A DNA stretch of 64,000 nt from Liolophura sinensis. Lineage: Eukaryota > Mollusca > Polyplacophora > Chitonida > Chitonidae. Of this stretch, positions 1-11,597 are shown piece after piece. The number at the start of each line of letters is the position of its first letter. Positions within the stretch are counted from its first letter, which is position 1. Both the position numbers and the translations under genes were made by a program. Where the stretch lies: contig NC_088301.1 of assembly GCF_032854445.1 (NCBI RefSeq), positions 2,976,001 to 3,040,000 on the forward strand, read 5' to 3'. The notes under the pieces are model-generated. The model saw nothing but the letters and a program-made list of their open reading frames with translations. It was not told where the DNA came from and ran no database searches.

Positions 1-178
1 CACTCAGCGGACTAAAAGAAAGAGTTTTTTCAAACACATGTCTCTCAAAACCTGAAGAAGACAAACAAACGTTGATTTTAATTCAGATTGCACATAAATC
101 ACCCAGAAACCAATAAATAGTGTACCATATGCATTAGTGAATAGTAGCCTTACAGTACACCGTGTTGTTGCCTCACAG

Positions 179-321
179 ATCGTTAGACGGATTGAACTTA
201 GCAGTGAACCAACGAGGGGTCAACTCACGCTTTACAACGGCGCCGAATAGGGGAGTCCTACCGCCTATTGTCTACGTGGGGCAGGAACTCTTTCTGGAGT
301 TGTATCCGGCACCTAATTCCG
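179..321 (+). CDS. ZP-A exon: inter-ZP linker / ZP-C start
   Basis: An acceptor (CCTCACAG) precedes 179 and a GTGAGT donor follows 321. The length, 143 nt, equals that of the ZP-B counterpart at 35075-35217. Reading frame begins after one base and gives SLDGLNLAVN, then FTTAPNRG and VGQELFLELYPAP, aligning with ADGLILNDG, FTAAPSRA and IGQDVFAEF in ZP-B. Confidence 0.82.
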
Positions 322-3300
322 GTGAGTGGTTATATACTCTCCAGTCGTCGTATTACAAGTTGTGCATAAAGAAAGACTTTTACCGTATGTCAGCTAAGAC
401 CTCTATCTGCAACTTTGTAATAAGTTAGGAAATTCGTCCGCATCTCGACTTAAACAGTATATATCACTTTCATTTTATTTTTTCATATCATAGGATATAA
501 TTAATACAGCTTCTTTAAAAATATTCATAGGCCGTAATCCCAACTTGAAACAAAACTTTTTATTATGTGCATATATATACATATTCCTTTTCTCGCCATC
601 CTCAAGAAGATTTCGCGGTGAGACTTTAAGTGGACAACACCGGAGAGCCTGGGTTATACCACAGGCCTTTGGCAAGATACAGACAATTATTCTATTCAAG
701 TGTGACGTACTTGCGTGCTTTACTTATCGCTGGAAGAGCCAGGGGTTAGCGTGCCTCGCGCCTCGCGATGACCCAGCAGTATCTGTCCAATGCGATCGCT
801 GAGAGTTAGAGTCCAGCCAATGCTGGCTTCCTTTCCGCCCATACTTGAGAAGGCCTACCAGCAACCTGCGAATGGTCGTGTCTTTTTCCCCCTGGTTTTG
901 CCCGATTTCCTCCCTCACAAATGCTAGCCACCGTCGTATACCTGAAATATTCTTGAGTACGGCGTAAAACACAATTCAGATAAATAAATATTCTTGGCGT
1001 ACAAGTGGTCTAAAACACAGCGGAAATTGCCTCCATACTGTTGTTTTTAATCCAGTTATAACTATGAAATTTAATACTTTATTTACCAAGGTGCAACTGA
1101 TCTGGCTGTAACAGGATGTACAGCATCTTCCCCTGGGTCTCCAGATGTACTTCTTGTTTCCAACAGGTGAGTCGTGTAAGATTAATTAGTGTATCTGTGT
1201 GTCGAAACAGACACTCGTGAACTCGCCGTCAACCAAAATGAATTTTCCAGGTCAATAATCGCAAGGCCAATTTCCAAAACGACCTTTGGCACAAGCCACT
1301 TAAGAATAAAGAACTTATACCAAGTTCAAAATGAGGACGGAATCATAGGAATGGAAATAGTTAACAGTATTGAATGATGTTGGAAATTGAGTGAAATCAG
1401 TATACAAATCGTGAACCATGCTAGTATATATTATGTATATAAGTTCTTATATAATATTCTTATGTATCTGATTTACGCTTGGACTGCAACTGTTCACATT
1501 TCCATCAGGGTGATTTAATTCAACACGATGGAAATACAGTCTCTGTCCCTGGGTTAGCCGAATCAATCATGAAGCAGGATTCCCAAGTTTCCAGATGCTC
1601 TGTCCTTATTTACTTACAAGAGAAGTGTATTTATTTTCAGACTTAAGAAACTTAGTAAAGGTGTTTGAAAGAATAACCCTGACACACTAGTTTTGCAGTA
1701 ATGACTTGTGGCGTTGATAGAAATCGTGACATGACATTCCAACAAATACTACAATGCAAGATATGTTCACGGTATGTGCAAAACCATTCGGTATACTGTT
1801 ATCTAAGTAATGATATTTTATAATGTCAAAATTGAAACTGTGGTTGTTGTCGTAAAGCTTGTAGGAGAGGAACCTTTTTTTTTACAAATATGAGTCCAGG
1901 TACGATGTACCATCTGAAGAATCTGTTGTTTCCTTTAAATCCGGGGAAGGTGGAAACATATCTTTCATGGCCTTTGTTATAAGTGGATGATGGTTTGAAA
2001 ACTAGCAGCTCGGATCATCATTCCACCATGTGGTAAATGTGAAAGATCAGGCCTGATGAGGATTACCCTTTCATGGTTTCTGCATGTAGTCGTATTCGAG
2101 AACAGGTATAGGCCAGCCAAAAAATGGGTCCCGTTTTGTACCTTTACAGAGTATCTGTTGATACATGGTTTTCCCGAAATTCACATAGATGCTATTAATG
2201 AGAAATTCAAGCAACTCGATGAACAAGGGAATCCCATGAATGGCAACCCCTGAATGTAGTGGATTTGAAACAGGCGTTGTTGTCTTTGACGTTAAAGAAG
2301 CGTGAATCAATTTTATTAAATACCGATACCTGCTAAAGCCATGCCTTTGTTTCCGACTGCTCAGCATTGCTGAAATACCAGCTGCTTGATTTGATTTGAT
2401 AGACTGATCTGTCTACTTGTCCCCGAGACCTTTTCTGTTATAACACACTGGTCATTATCACGAGAGAAGGAGTCTTTGATTTGAAAACGATATTCGTGCA
2501 TTAGCCGGTCAAAAATCGCAAGGCTAATTCCCACTGACCTTGGACAATTCGTTGTCACATTTCACATAATTGATGCACGAATTTTGCATAATGCTGGACA
2601 TATTCTTGAGTACGGCGTTTAACACCCAACAACCAGACACATAGAATATGCATGCGTGGAAATGCTTGGATTTTGTTTTTACCCTCGCAGAGAGTCGTTA
2701 GTACCCCTATCCGGCCATGGAAGCATTAATAGTAACATACAATACATACATGTAGGTTTGAAATGGAAGGATTGCGGAAAGTTGACGGCTTGTGCGCGGT
2801 CCATTTAGGCTTGAAATGAAAGATTGCACAGATTTGAAAATTTGTTTGCGGTACAAGTTGGTTTGAAATGGAATGATTTCACAGATTTAACAACTTCTGT
2901 GTGGTACATGTAAGTTTGAGATTGCAGTGTTGTGGACAGGTCAGTATTTGTAGGTCCAGTTTCGCTTATAGGGTCGAGAATGCATGGTTATAGAAAGCTC
3001 AATACTTGTTCGATTTTAAAAACATGAATTGTCACCTGCAGGGAACATCTGTGTGTGGTACATATAGGCCTAGTAATGTGAGACATGACCTTTCCATTTT
3101 TTATTCTTCAGTTCGGCATAAAAACACCAATCAAAATTGATAAATTTATTTATGTTTCAGGTGTCCTGATAATTTTGGAACGATTACAGTTTCCTTGACA
3201 AAAGATGATGGCACCAAAACAATTTTTCTTCGCTTCAAGGTGTTCCAGTTCACAGGTTCCAACCAGCTATCTATAACATGCAGTGTTGCTGCCTGTGGCA

Positions 3301-4742
3301 CGTCTCCACCACTCCTACCCGTAGCTGTTTGCTCACCCACGGTAAGGAAGTATATCGTAACATCCTGATTTCGTTTTCATAAGGCTTTTCTCGATTTTGT
3401 TTCGAACTGGATCTCCATTAGGAACGTACGTGATTAATAATAACTTTCTAGATGTACAAGCAGAGAAGAGTGTCATTGTAAACTCGAACAGTTTATTACA
3501 CAACGTATAATTTATGACAAATGGTTTTATATCGACAGTATAAGTAGACAGGATGGGAGAAATTTTAATACGTACTCGATCCTTAGGTGTTTATTTGCGA
3601 GGTTTACATACATTTCAACGAGAATCTAAGAAGGAGAATGTTATTTTATAAACCATTTCAAATCTTCTTGAATCTGTAAAAATGGTGCGGGGTAAGGTAT
3701 TGCAGTTCTTGATTCTTTCTGCATTCTGCTTAATCAGATGATTAGCGTTAAATCGGAGGGCAGTATTCAGCATGAACGGGGTATTCAGTCTGTCAGTTTT
3801 GATATCAGAATGCTTTATTTTCAGACCAATTGCGCAGCAGGTGGTGATCCAGACATCGGTAGGCGTAAGCGAGAACCGACGTAGACGACGAGATCACAGT
3901 CACCATCTCCAGAGAACTGGTCATCGCTGCGACGCCGCAGGAAGCGGGTGAGAAACAAAATAAAACATGGTGATTTTAGTCATTTATAACAGTAAAATGG
4001 AAGTCTCTGTTTCTGAGAATGTGGCAGATTTTATGTTCTGCTTCTTAAATATTGTATTTCCTGTGGGCCTTCCGTCAAAGAACAGGTTACGAAATGTCAT
4101 AAAGATTACACTAGTATTTTAGATGCCATTTAAGTATTTAGATTTATAATTCTTTTCATACAATTGCTGGCAATTATGCCTGAGTAGTGTGAGCATCTTA
4201 CATGAACATGTTCATGTAAGCAACACAGGTTGGTGGAAGAGACTACATATCTTGTCTGTTGACCTGGTTTTCCCTCTGAGTTAAGAGATAGGCAACTAAC
4301 ATTTGCTTAACATTTAGTAGTTATGAAATAAGACGACGTTTTTTTTTTTTTAAATTCTGACCGATCTCCTTTCGTCAGCCTTAATAAATAAAGCTATTTC
4401 AGATCACCGCAATTGTGGAGGAATAGAGCTGTTGATCGACTGAAGAGCATTTAAACTGGCAAAGTAAACAAAAAGCAGAGGGTAATGGTTCGTAGATAGT
4501 TTGTTGTTTATTTATGCATTGATATGTTCACATTTGTTTTCTGAAACAGAGATTCTGCTGCAAAAGGCCAGAGCGATACAAATACGACGACGGAATCTTG
4601 TTTGTACAGCGTTGCCTTCATCTCGGTGACGGCCGTCTGTGGCGTTCTTCTCGTTGTGGCTGTGGTAGCCCTCGTGCTCGTCTTCTTCCGTCTGCGTGCA
4701 GGCCGTGGAGCAGAAGAGATAAATCACCCAACCAAAGGCTAA
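179..4742 (+). CDS. ZP-A: EGF/ZP-type membrane protein, 3' half (5' end outside window, apparent frameshift)
   Basis: Five exons were assembled by splice sites and homology to ZP-B and ZP-C3: 179-321, 1091-1166, 3161-3341, 3825-3947 and 4552-4742. They encode the linker and start of ZP-C, the rest of ZP-C (conserved Cys in VTGC, CPD, ITC, AAC, AVC, NCA), a furin-type site GRRKRE, a hydrophobic membrane segment (VCGVLLVVAVVALVLVFF) and a short tail ending KGLYS-free, at TAA 4740-4742. The signal peptide, EGF and ZP-N exons must lie left of position 1. The family forms extracellular filaments after cleavage at the dibasic site. Oddity: the exon 3825-3947 reads in two frames, so the copy is either a recent pseudogene or carries a one-base sequence error. 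Homology is clear across all five exons; function in a coat or shell matrix is inferred from the family. Confidence 0.82.
322..738. other. ZP-A intron, no gene seen
   Basis: Intronic sequence after the 179-321 exon. No open frame with family similarity, repeat array or RNA gene is visible before the SINE that starts at about 742. Confidence 0.5.
742..990 (+). mobile_element. SINE copy 1 (tRNA-headed family), near full length
   Basis: The head resembles a tRNA A box (GGTTAGCGTGCCTCGCG) and a decayed B box (GAGTTAGAGTCC). The central block CACCGTCGTATA and AATATTCTTGAGTACGGC follow, ending in TAAATAAATA. It lies in a ZP-A intron. Confidence 0.8.
1091..1166 (+). CDS. ZP-A exon: short ZP-C exon with first ZP-C cysteine
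   Basis: This 76-nt exon is bounded by TTACCAAG and GTGAGT. It reads GATDLAVTGCTASSPGSP and ends VSNR. It matches 82-nt (ZP-B) and 79-nt (ZP-C3) exons in phase (1 in, 2 out) and in the single central cysteine. Confidence 0.8.
1380..2580. other. ZP-A intron, nothing identified
   Basis: AT-rich intron sequence between the 1091-1166 and 3161-3341 exons. The open frames present are short, lack codon structure and match nothing recognised. Confidence 0.45.
2590..2630 (+). mobile_element. SINE 3' tail fragment
   Basis: Only the ATATTCTTGAGTACGGCG block and the following AACACC-like bases remain, in plus orientation. Confidence 0.5.
2750..2960. repeat. Degenerate tandem repeat, about 55-65 bp unit
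   Basis: About four diverged copies share GTTTGAAATGGAAKGATTKC followed by a GCGGTACA-like segment. It is intronic in ZP-A. Confidence 0.5.
3161..3341 (+). CDS. ZP-A exon: ZP-C core
   Basis: The acceptor TTTATGTTTCAG ends at 3160 and the donor GTAAGG starts at 3342. The peptide contains IFLRFKVFQFTGSNQLSITC followed by SVAAC and AVCSPT, the typical ZP-C pattern of an aromatic FxFxF strand and clustered cysteines. It is 181 nt against 169 nt in the two paralogues, the extra residues lying between two late cysteines. A degenerate SINE tail (about 3105-3150) touches the acceptor region. Confidence 0.85.
3825..3947 (+). CDS. ZP-A exon: furin-site exon with frameshift
   Basis: The frame carried in from the previous exon reads TNCAAGGDPDIGRRKREPT and then hits TAG at about 3882-3884. 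One frame over, the sequence continues TDVDDEITVTISRELVIAAT and leaves in the phase needed by the membrane exon. That second segment aligns with LNVSRSLHVVLSTGEL of ZP-B. The exon is 123 nt, whereas the phases require a length of 3n+1 (115 in ZP-B, 121 in ZP-C3). A one-base loss or two-base gain near 3873-3880 is therefore likely, either real or an assembly error. Confidence 0.75.
4552..4742 (+). CDS. ZP-A last exon: membrane segment and tail
   Basis: The acceptor used is AAACAGAG, because only this one joins the incoming phase-1 base to give DSAAKGQSD. The exon then reads SCLYSVAFISVTAVCG, a run of about 20 hydrophobic residues, the stop-transfer stretch RLRAGRG and the end NHPTKG. The corresponding ZP-B segment is SSAFVSVTVVCGALLALALI. 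Confidence 0.82.
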
Positions 4743-5450
4743 AGCGTATTCATCTTTGACAACACGTGTTTGACTGAAGCATTCATAACAACATATTCGA
4801 TATATTTTTCTACTCGGTGATGTTTTCGTTTGTCTTTTAGCTTTCGTGGTTGTCGTTATAGTAAAGTAAAACATTGAGTAAACTGAAAGCATGTTTACAA
4901 AAAATTGTTTTCTGGTACAGAAATACTAATTAGGGGTCGACGCTAGTATCCATGCGGGACACCTTGAAATCGTTCGGATTATAATTATTGGGGGTTCAAG
5001 CCATTCAGGCTTTTAGTATTGTTATAATATCATTATTATTATTATTATTCTAATCAAAACTGTAACGCGTTTTCTATAGAAAACTATTATCCCGAAGTTC
5101 ATAAAATTTTAACATGTTTGTCTGCGGGACTTGAAGCTGTACATCGTAACTTTTGGGCAGAAATGCGTGATTAGGAACGCGACTGACCCGGAGATGTGGT
5201 CTTACGAGCAAAGATATGGGTGTCCTCAGTCACGTGACCTGGCGGCCATATAGCTTGATCTGAAAACGTTTGAGTCACTTTCTCCAGAAGCCCTTGTCAG
5301 ATTGACCTAAACAAGATTTCAGTGGAGACTATGTGGAAAAACAGAAAACAATGTTTATGCAAATTAGATTTTAGTTGATACAGCGGAAATGATATCACCT
5401 TATGGGGGGGGGATAAATTTCAATATTCTAAATATGCTGCCTGAAGGAGA
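4743..5450. other. Downstream region of ZP-A
   Basis: Presumed 3' UTR and intergenic DNA. An ATT microsatellite is visible near 5030-5050. No confident polyadenylation signal was assigned. Confidence 0.35.
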
Positions 5451-5451
5451 T

Positions 5452-6090
5452 TGATGTCCTGATCACGAATGTGTGGTCCTATTTTTTCCTGTAAGGTGTG
5501 TACTTATGTCGCAAATTACAATCAAAAATCGAAAGTTTTCCTCCATATTTGTAGATCACGTGACAGAAAACTGATACAGCTGTTAAGTTCAAATTGCTGG
5601 GTCGAAGGGACTATATATGTACTGTATGTATGCTGAAAATCTTTGAGCTGTCCTAATAAATACACGCTGTACAGGGCTTCAAATTTCACAAAAGGCCGAT
5701 TTACTATATTTTGGCATATTTACGAGTGTATGGTGTATAATGCATATACCATGTCTTGGATGAAAGCAGAAAAACTGTATGTATGTCACTTGACGTAGTT
5801 TGATGTCCTGATCACGAATCCGGTCTTCTGTTTCCTGATGTGTATACTTTTGTCCTAAATTGCGATCAAACTGCGCAAAAACTCAATATCCCAAACTATA
5901 TTTGCAGAAAACTGTTATAATTGTAAACCTTAAAATTGCGGTGTTATAAGGGCTATGTACGTAATATATGTATGCTGAAAATCGTTGTGCTGTGTTAAAA
6001 AAATGCACGCCTTCAAATATAGTCCACAGGCCGGACTGACTACATTCGATACATTTATATGCCCTACCCATACGATAACAATTTTTTAGT
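5452..6090. repeat. Diverged tandem duplication, about 349 bp unit
   Basis: The phrase TGATGTCCTGATCACGAAT occurs at 5452 and at 5801. After both, the same order of blocks follows: GTGTGTAC-type, AGAAAACTG, GGGACTAT/GGGCTATGTA, TATGTATGCTGAAAATC and ACGC(T/C)-TTCAAAT. The copies are clearly diverged. Confidence 0.65.
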
Positions 6091-6804
6091 TTGGTATGCA
6101 AATAAGGCCAAAACTGACCAATGAACTTGGCTGAAAGGTGGGTCAATTTTTAAAACTGCTTAAAATCATTAAACAAACCCATTCCCTGGTGCCCATTTAC
6201 GCCACAATTACAAATCGTCACAATTACAAATCTGGAAGAATTGTTTATGTACTGATGGAAACGGGCATCAGCTCTGCAACATTCTGTCTTTTGTCCTTGG
6301 CTATCAGCAGAAGAGCCGCCTAATTTCTATGCTTGTCTTCAGTTCTTGGTCAGCTATAAATGATGTCTAACAGTCTAGAGTTCCAGTACATTGCTTTCCT
6401 TTTTTTCGCGTTTTCACCCCGTTATCATGAACTGTATAGACACCAGGCTACTAAAAGTGATAAAAGATTAGTGGCGTGAACCCCGGCAACGCTGTTGGAC
6501 AACAGCTTTAATTATTTCTTGTTTTTGTCATTTATCACTGTCTCTTCTATTTAACAGCTATTATCAACATTTACTCAAAATTTTATCACTGGTATAATGT
6601 GAGTTAGTTTCACACATTTATGCAGAAATCTCGTTTCATACCTTGTACCTTAAAGCTATATGTGATTTTGTACCACCGTGCATCGCAAAATGGCAGAAAT
6701 ATGTTACCGTTGTGCAAAGATGGCAGAATAAGTAACATATCCTAGCCTGTAACAACGTGGTAGTCTTCACTTTCATGAACAGCAATCATAATATCATCGG
6801 TTAA

Positions 6805-6990
6805 AATGACCCAGGAGACTTTCACCAGTGCGAGCCCAGTTTAAATTGGCTGCCTTTCTGGCCGCACACGGCAAAGTTGTGAGTTTCCCAGGGCTCTGCA
6901 CGGTTTCCTCCCCCATAATGCTGGCACCATCGTATAAGTGAAATATTCTTGAGTACGACGTAAAAGACCAATCGAATAAAAATAAATAAA
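6805..6990 (+). mobile_element. SINE copy, 5' part decayed
   Basis: It contains CCATAATGCTGGCACCATCG, AAATATTCTTGAGTACGACG and a final AAATAAATAAA. The head is reduced to an ATGACCCAGGAGACT remnant. Confidence 0.75.
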
Positions 6991-7250
6991 TGTAATATCA
7001 TCGATATACTAGCATTGTGACGTGACTTTTAATCATAATCATTAATCATATTTTAAATTAATCATATTTTAATCATAGATGGAGGATAGATTTTTTGACA
7101 TTACAAATTGTCATGTTGAGGTAATCTCGACACAATGCCTATAATGTTTTACTCGTCGTGTCTTAAAACAATACGTTACAAAACGTAAGGACGTCGGTGT
7201 ATTGCTGTAGCAATGTACTAGAGCCTGCTGTAGCAATGTGCTGGAGATGT

Positions 7251-7411
7251 GGTTAGCGTGCCAGCGCGTTGCACCGACCCAGGAGCCTCTCACGCTGCGA
7301 TCAGTGTCCATCTCACGCTGGCTTCATCTCCGGCTGTACTTGAGAAGGTCTGCCAGCATCACGCGGATGGTCGTAGGTGTCTCTCGGATCTGCCCAGTTT
7401 CCTCCCTCCTA
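7251..7411 (+). mobile_element. SINE copy, 3' truncated
   Basis: The head GGTTAGCGTGCCAGCGCG, GACCCAGGAGCCTCTCAC and the middle up to TTTCCTCCCTCCTAA are present. The conserved 3' block is missing. Confidence 0.75.
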
Positions 7412-7741
7412 AACACTTTACTTTTGGAGTTATTGTTAAACTTAACGAAATGTTGAAATAGACCTAAAAAAGAGTAATTGTAAATCAGTGTGGATCACAA
7501 AGCGATCTTAGACTTCACTCAAAATTTCAGACATCTTTAAAATTGTTATTTCTTATGTAACAAAGTCAAAGTATTGCTTCCCTACGTAAATTCTCGGTAA
7601 GTAACAAATTTCAGCTAAAATAATGAAAAGGAACATACCAAGTTTAGTGATTGAAAATTTTACTAAAGTCCAAGGTCGCTTCATGATCCTGGGGCCAGAG
7701 GTACATGTAGCCCATAATTACATCGTCAAAACTTACCTATC

Positions 7742-7790
7742 AACATGTATGCATGTGTGTATGTATGTATGTATAGGGCTGAGTGTGAGT

Positions 7791-7821
<31 letters not shown>

Positions 7822-7850
7822 CGGGGCGTATGCGTGTGTGTATGGATGTG
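7742..7850. repeat. TG microsatellite with poly-G tract
   Basis: A TGTA/TGTG-rich stretch passes into about 17 consecutive G and then further TG repeats. It is simple sequence and has no coding meaning. Confidence 0.85.
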
Positions 7851-8224
7851 TCTATGCTAAATGGGTTTACTTCATACTTAAGAATTGGTTTGTCATGTGA
7901 CGAAAAATCATTAGGTGTGTGTACCTATACCGTGTCTTCTTGTAATCAGAGTGAATCCATGCCGCCAGACTGCTGCTGCCAAAGACACCAGACATGACAC
8001 CCCAGTATCAGATCATAGAGACACTGGGCCATCCAGCCCTGTCCCCTTGATCCATCCTCTAAATAATGACCGCTAAGCGAGGCAGAAACAAGTACTATTT
8101 TTAAAGCATTTGGTGTGATCAAACCTGTTTTTCATGTTTCGTCTTGCGACTTTAAGGCGGGCATTATAACCAAAAGGCCACGGCCGTTATTGGTGGGAGT
8201 GGGACCTTATAGTGGGAGTAGCCA

Positions 8225-8935
8225 TAATCTGCTGCAGATGTATGCAGCAACATGTCTACTACAGATAGTTAATAGGCAGCCATATTTCTTCTGTTGATGG
8301 TGTACATAAGTATAGGAACCTGTCTATTACAGGTAGTCCATACGCAGCCATATTTTATACGTTGATGGTGTACATGTGTATAGAAACGTGTGTACTACAG
8401 GTGGTCCGTGCGCAGCAATATTTTATACGTTGATGGTGTACATGTGTATAGGAACATGTCTAGTATGGGTAGTCCATACGCAGCCATATTTCAACTGTTG
8501 ATGGTGAACATGTGTATAGGAACCTGAGTAATACCGGTAGTCCATACGCGGCCATATTCCATCTGTTGATGGTGAACATGTGTATAGGAACCTGAGTAAT
8601 ACCGGTAGTCCATACGCAGCCATATTTCAACTGTTGATGGTGAACATGTGTATAGGAACCTGAGTAATACCGGTAGTCCATACGCAGCCATATTTCAACT
8701 GTTGATGGTGAACATGTGTATAGGAACCTGAGTAATACCGGTAGTCCATACGCAGCCATATTCCATCTGTTATTTTTTTATTTGTATATAGGAACCTGTG
8801 TACTACAGGTAGGAAATACGCAGACATATTTTATATGTTGATGGCGTACATGTGTATAGGAACGTGTTTACTACAGGTAGTCCATACGCAGCCCATATTC
8901 TATCTGTTTATGTGTATAGGAACCTATTCTATATA
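8225..8935. repeat. 68-bp minisatellite, about ten copies
   Basis: Units share GTTGATGGTGAACATGTGTA, AGGAACCTGAGTAATACCGG and TAGTCCATACGCAGCCATAT. The central copies (about 8500-8760) repeat at exactly 68 bp and are nearly identical; outer copies diverge. Open frames on the minus strand are by-products of the periodicity. Confidence 0.88.
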
Positions 8936-8990
8936 TGCCATATATATATATGGACTACCTGTAGTTCTCAGGTTTCTATACACATAATTC
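8925..8990. repeat. Inverted partial unit at the end of the 68-bp array
   Basis: The array ends with TGTGTATAGGAACCTATTC, an AT-rich centre (CATATATATATATG), and then GGACTACCTGTAGTTCTCAG and TTTCTATACACATA. The last part is the reverse complement of a repeat unit, so the end can fold back on itself. Confidence 0.65.
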
Positions 8991-9080
8991 GTACCCCTAC
9001 TGAGGTCCACTAAAATTTTTGCATAACCAGTCTAGCAGTCTGTTTGTATTTGATTTTTTTTTTTTTTTTTTTTTTTTTTT

Positions 9081-9297
9081 GATTGGTGTTTTACGCCGTA
9101 CTCAAGAATATTTCACTTATACGACGGCGGCCAGCATTATGGTGGGTGGAAACCGGACAGAGCCCGGGGGAAACCCACGACCATCCGCAGGTTGCTGGAA
9201 GACCTTCCCACTTACGGCCGGAGAGGAAGCCAGCATGAGCTGGACTTGAACTCACAGCGACCGCATTGGTGAGAGATTCCTGGGTGATTACGCTGCT
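9081..9297 (-). mobile_element. SINE copy preceded by a T-run (minus orientation)
   Basis: A run of more than 25 T, the reversed poly-A end, is followed by GATTGGTGTTTTACGCCGTA, the central block and TTGAACTCACAGCGACCGCA. The copy is well conserved through the B box. Confidence 0.85.
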
Positions 9298-9964
9298 TTG
9301 TATTTGAGCTATATTGGGTGTGTTACGAATGTAGGTATGGTTAGAATGGTAGTGTAGGCTTCTACACCAAAATGTAGTGTTATACGTCCCACACCTTCCC
9401 AGCACTACATAAACAGTAGTGCTGGACAACGCCTAAGGTAATGTCAGCTACAGTAAAAACAGCAGCTACAACACTGTTAATTTTGTGGGTGTCATACAGA
9501 TTGATGTGTTTGTATTAAGCTGTAGGCCGATACATCGCAAAATAAAGCATATAGTTTTGTACTGACATGAAAAGATCTGACCAGGCCCGTATTTCACGAC
9601 TGACCCTTATGGTTTTAAGCTCCGACTCCTGGTTTTCTAGTACGAGTGGTGATCAATGAAAAATTCGTGCATTTTCATTGGTAGAGATGGAAGTGTGTCT
9701 CCATTAATATGGCCAGCCCAGCAGTAAGACGTTGACCACTGAAATTAAATAAATTCGTTGAGAAGCTGACGTTTTTTGTTGCGGAGAAATTCCTGGTCAC
9801 ACAGCTGTACGTATACATACCAGATAAAGTCTACAAGTCACATGTATATTCATCACAAAAGATGTATTTTATGTACAGAAGACAAACACGGGGAAGCCCC
9901 TCTGCTTTACGGCGCTGCAGTGTGTAGTGTTATTTCAGAAGTCTTTTTCTTATTTCTTTACATA

Positions 9965-10095
9965 TTTATTTGATTGGTGTTTCACGCCGTACTCAAGAAT
10001 ATTTCACTTATACAACGGCAGCCAGTATTATGGTGGGAGGAAACCGGGCAATGACTTGAGGAAACCCACGACCATATGCAGTTTGCTGCAAGACC
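9965..10095 (-). mobile_element. SINE copy, head truncated (minus)
   Basis: TTTATTTGATTGGTGTTTCA, the central block and CCACGACCATATGCAGTTTG are present. The tRNA-like head is missing. Confidence 0.75.
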
Positions 10096-10109
10096 AAAGG
10101 GACAGTTCT

Positions 10110-11590
10110 TTAATGTGTGGTATACAATGAATCCCAACACACGCTAAAATAATTACACCAAACCGGCAATGACAAACCTTCTTTTAACATAATCCATAAG
10201 TTCAAACATTTTAAATGAGTCAAACCGATACATACCAAAGATAGGAAGCAATAACAACAATCTATTTCAGCCTATGGTTGTAGTCCGAATACCTGACGCC
10301 AAGAACAACATATATTTCGTGTTGGGGTTGTCACTGGCGTCAGAACCCACTCAGGGTAGGCCTACCCTTGAATGGGCAGATGACGGAAATCATCATTTAA
10401 TATTCGTCAGTCACGTTAAAACAAACCTCGTCACATACCTGAATGATTTATCTTTGCGTACACACCTGCCATCAAATCTCGAATTTAATACTCACTCCTC
10501 TTCCATCGCCGTAACTCGCGCCAGCAGTGACGTTGTACACACATTCTCGACAGGCCTCGTTTGCTGACGTCAGCATGACGGAAAAGGTCAGCTAACCACG
10601 TGACATAAACAAACTCAGCGTGCCGGCTGTCAGACTGATGTCTGATCACGGCATGGCTTAAACGCACGCACTTTAGGAAGGGATAACGTTACTGAGTCAC
10701 TGAGAGAAATGGTTTCTAAAGGGACTATAAACGGTGTCCTGCACGGATATGGTTTGGATTTTAGGATAAACAAGCCGAGATAATAAAAAAATGTAAGAGA
10801 AGGGCTGGGCACTTTGTGGGGTACTGCCAACCGGTTATGGTAAAAGCGTGTGCATTTTCCTTCCACCCCTGGTGCAGATCAAGGTAACCACCATCTCTTT
10901 CACTTTGTTCAAATTCTATAGTTTAGTCTTAAGAAGGATATGTGTTGGAAAAATACAATTTTGTTGTTTCATAACATCGTGTGAAAAAAAGGCTACTAAA
11001 ATTAAAAAGTTGAGCGTACATGTATGCTCTCATTCACATATCTTTACCGTCTTTCGTTCAAATGAACCAGAATTTTGTAGATAAAATGCTCCTCAATAAA
11101 CACTTGTTACCAATCGTATCTACCACAAAAACCTAGCATAGCTCATGATATTAGAAAAGTGTACATTCCTGTACGTGCATTTATCTAGCTCTCCAAACTT
11201 AAGCCGGAGTGATTGATACCATCATATTTGGCATTCTTTTCAGTAATTTTCCTTGTCGCTGTATCCGACAAACACCATTGCAATATTGTCATTTCTCAAT
11301 TGACATTACTGACAAAACAAGCAAGTGCAAGTCTTCCAGAGTCATGACATAGCAGCATATAGACTTTATGAAGGGGCTGATAAGCAAGACATAAAAAGTA
11401 ATAAAATATGTATAAACTCTTTCCTAAACATAAATATATGGTTTTATTGTTTTCTCTTATAAAGCATCAGCATGTACAACAATAAGCAGCACTTAATGTG
11501 ATTATAATAAAAAATAAAACATAAAGTTCAGATAATAAAAAAACACATCATTTTATGTTAAAATATCACTTTTTTAGATATCCAAATTTG
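10110..11590. other. Intergenic, no gene assigned
   Basis: One 97-codon open frame at 10274-10567 on + has no recognisable domain. A short block at about 10555-10650 recurs inverted at about 18010-18110 (see the separate entry). Otherwise nothing was seen. Confidence 0.35.
10555..10650 (-). repeat. Inverted partner of the repeat at 18 kb, with a conserved reading frame
   Basis: On the minus strand it reads SDSRHAEFVYVTWLADLF and RHADVSKRGL. The block at 18 kb on + reads SDSQHVEIVYVMWLVDLF and RHADVSKRDL in the same frame. This is an interspersed repeat or an unrecognised coding fragment of a mobile element. Confidence 0.5.
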
Positions 11591-11597
11591 ACATGCC

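Noticed and set aside
8423-8827. Repeated MAAYGLPVLLRF-type peptide on the minus strand
   Set aside because: It reflects the 68-bp minisatellite; every register shows the same peptide shifted by one unit.
10274-10567. 97-codon plus-strand frame
   Set aside because: No recognisable domain, and its 3' end overlaps an interspersed block read on the other strand.
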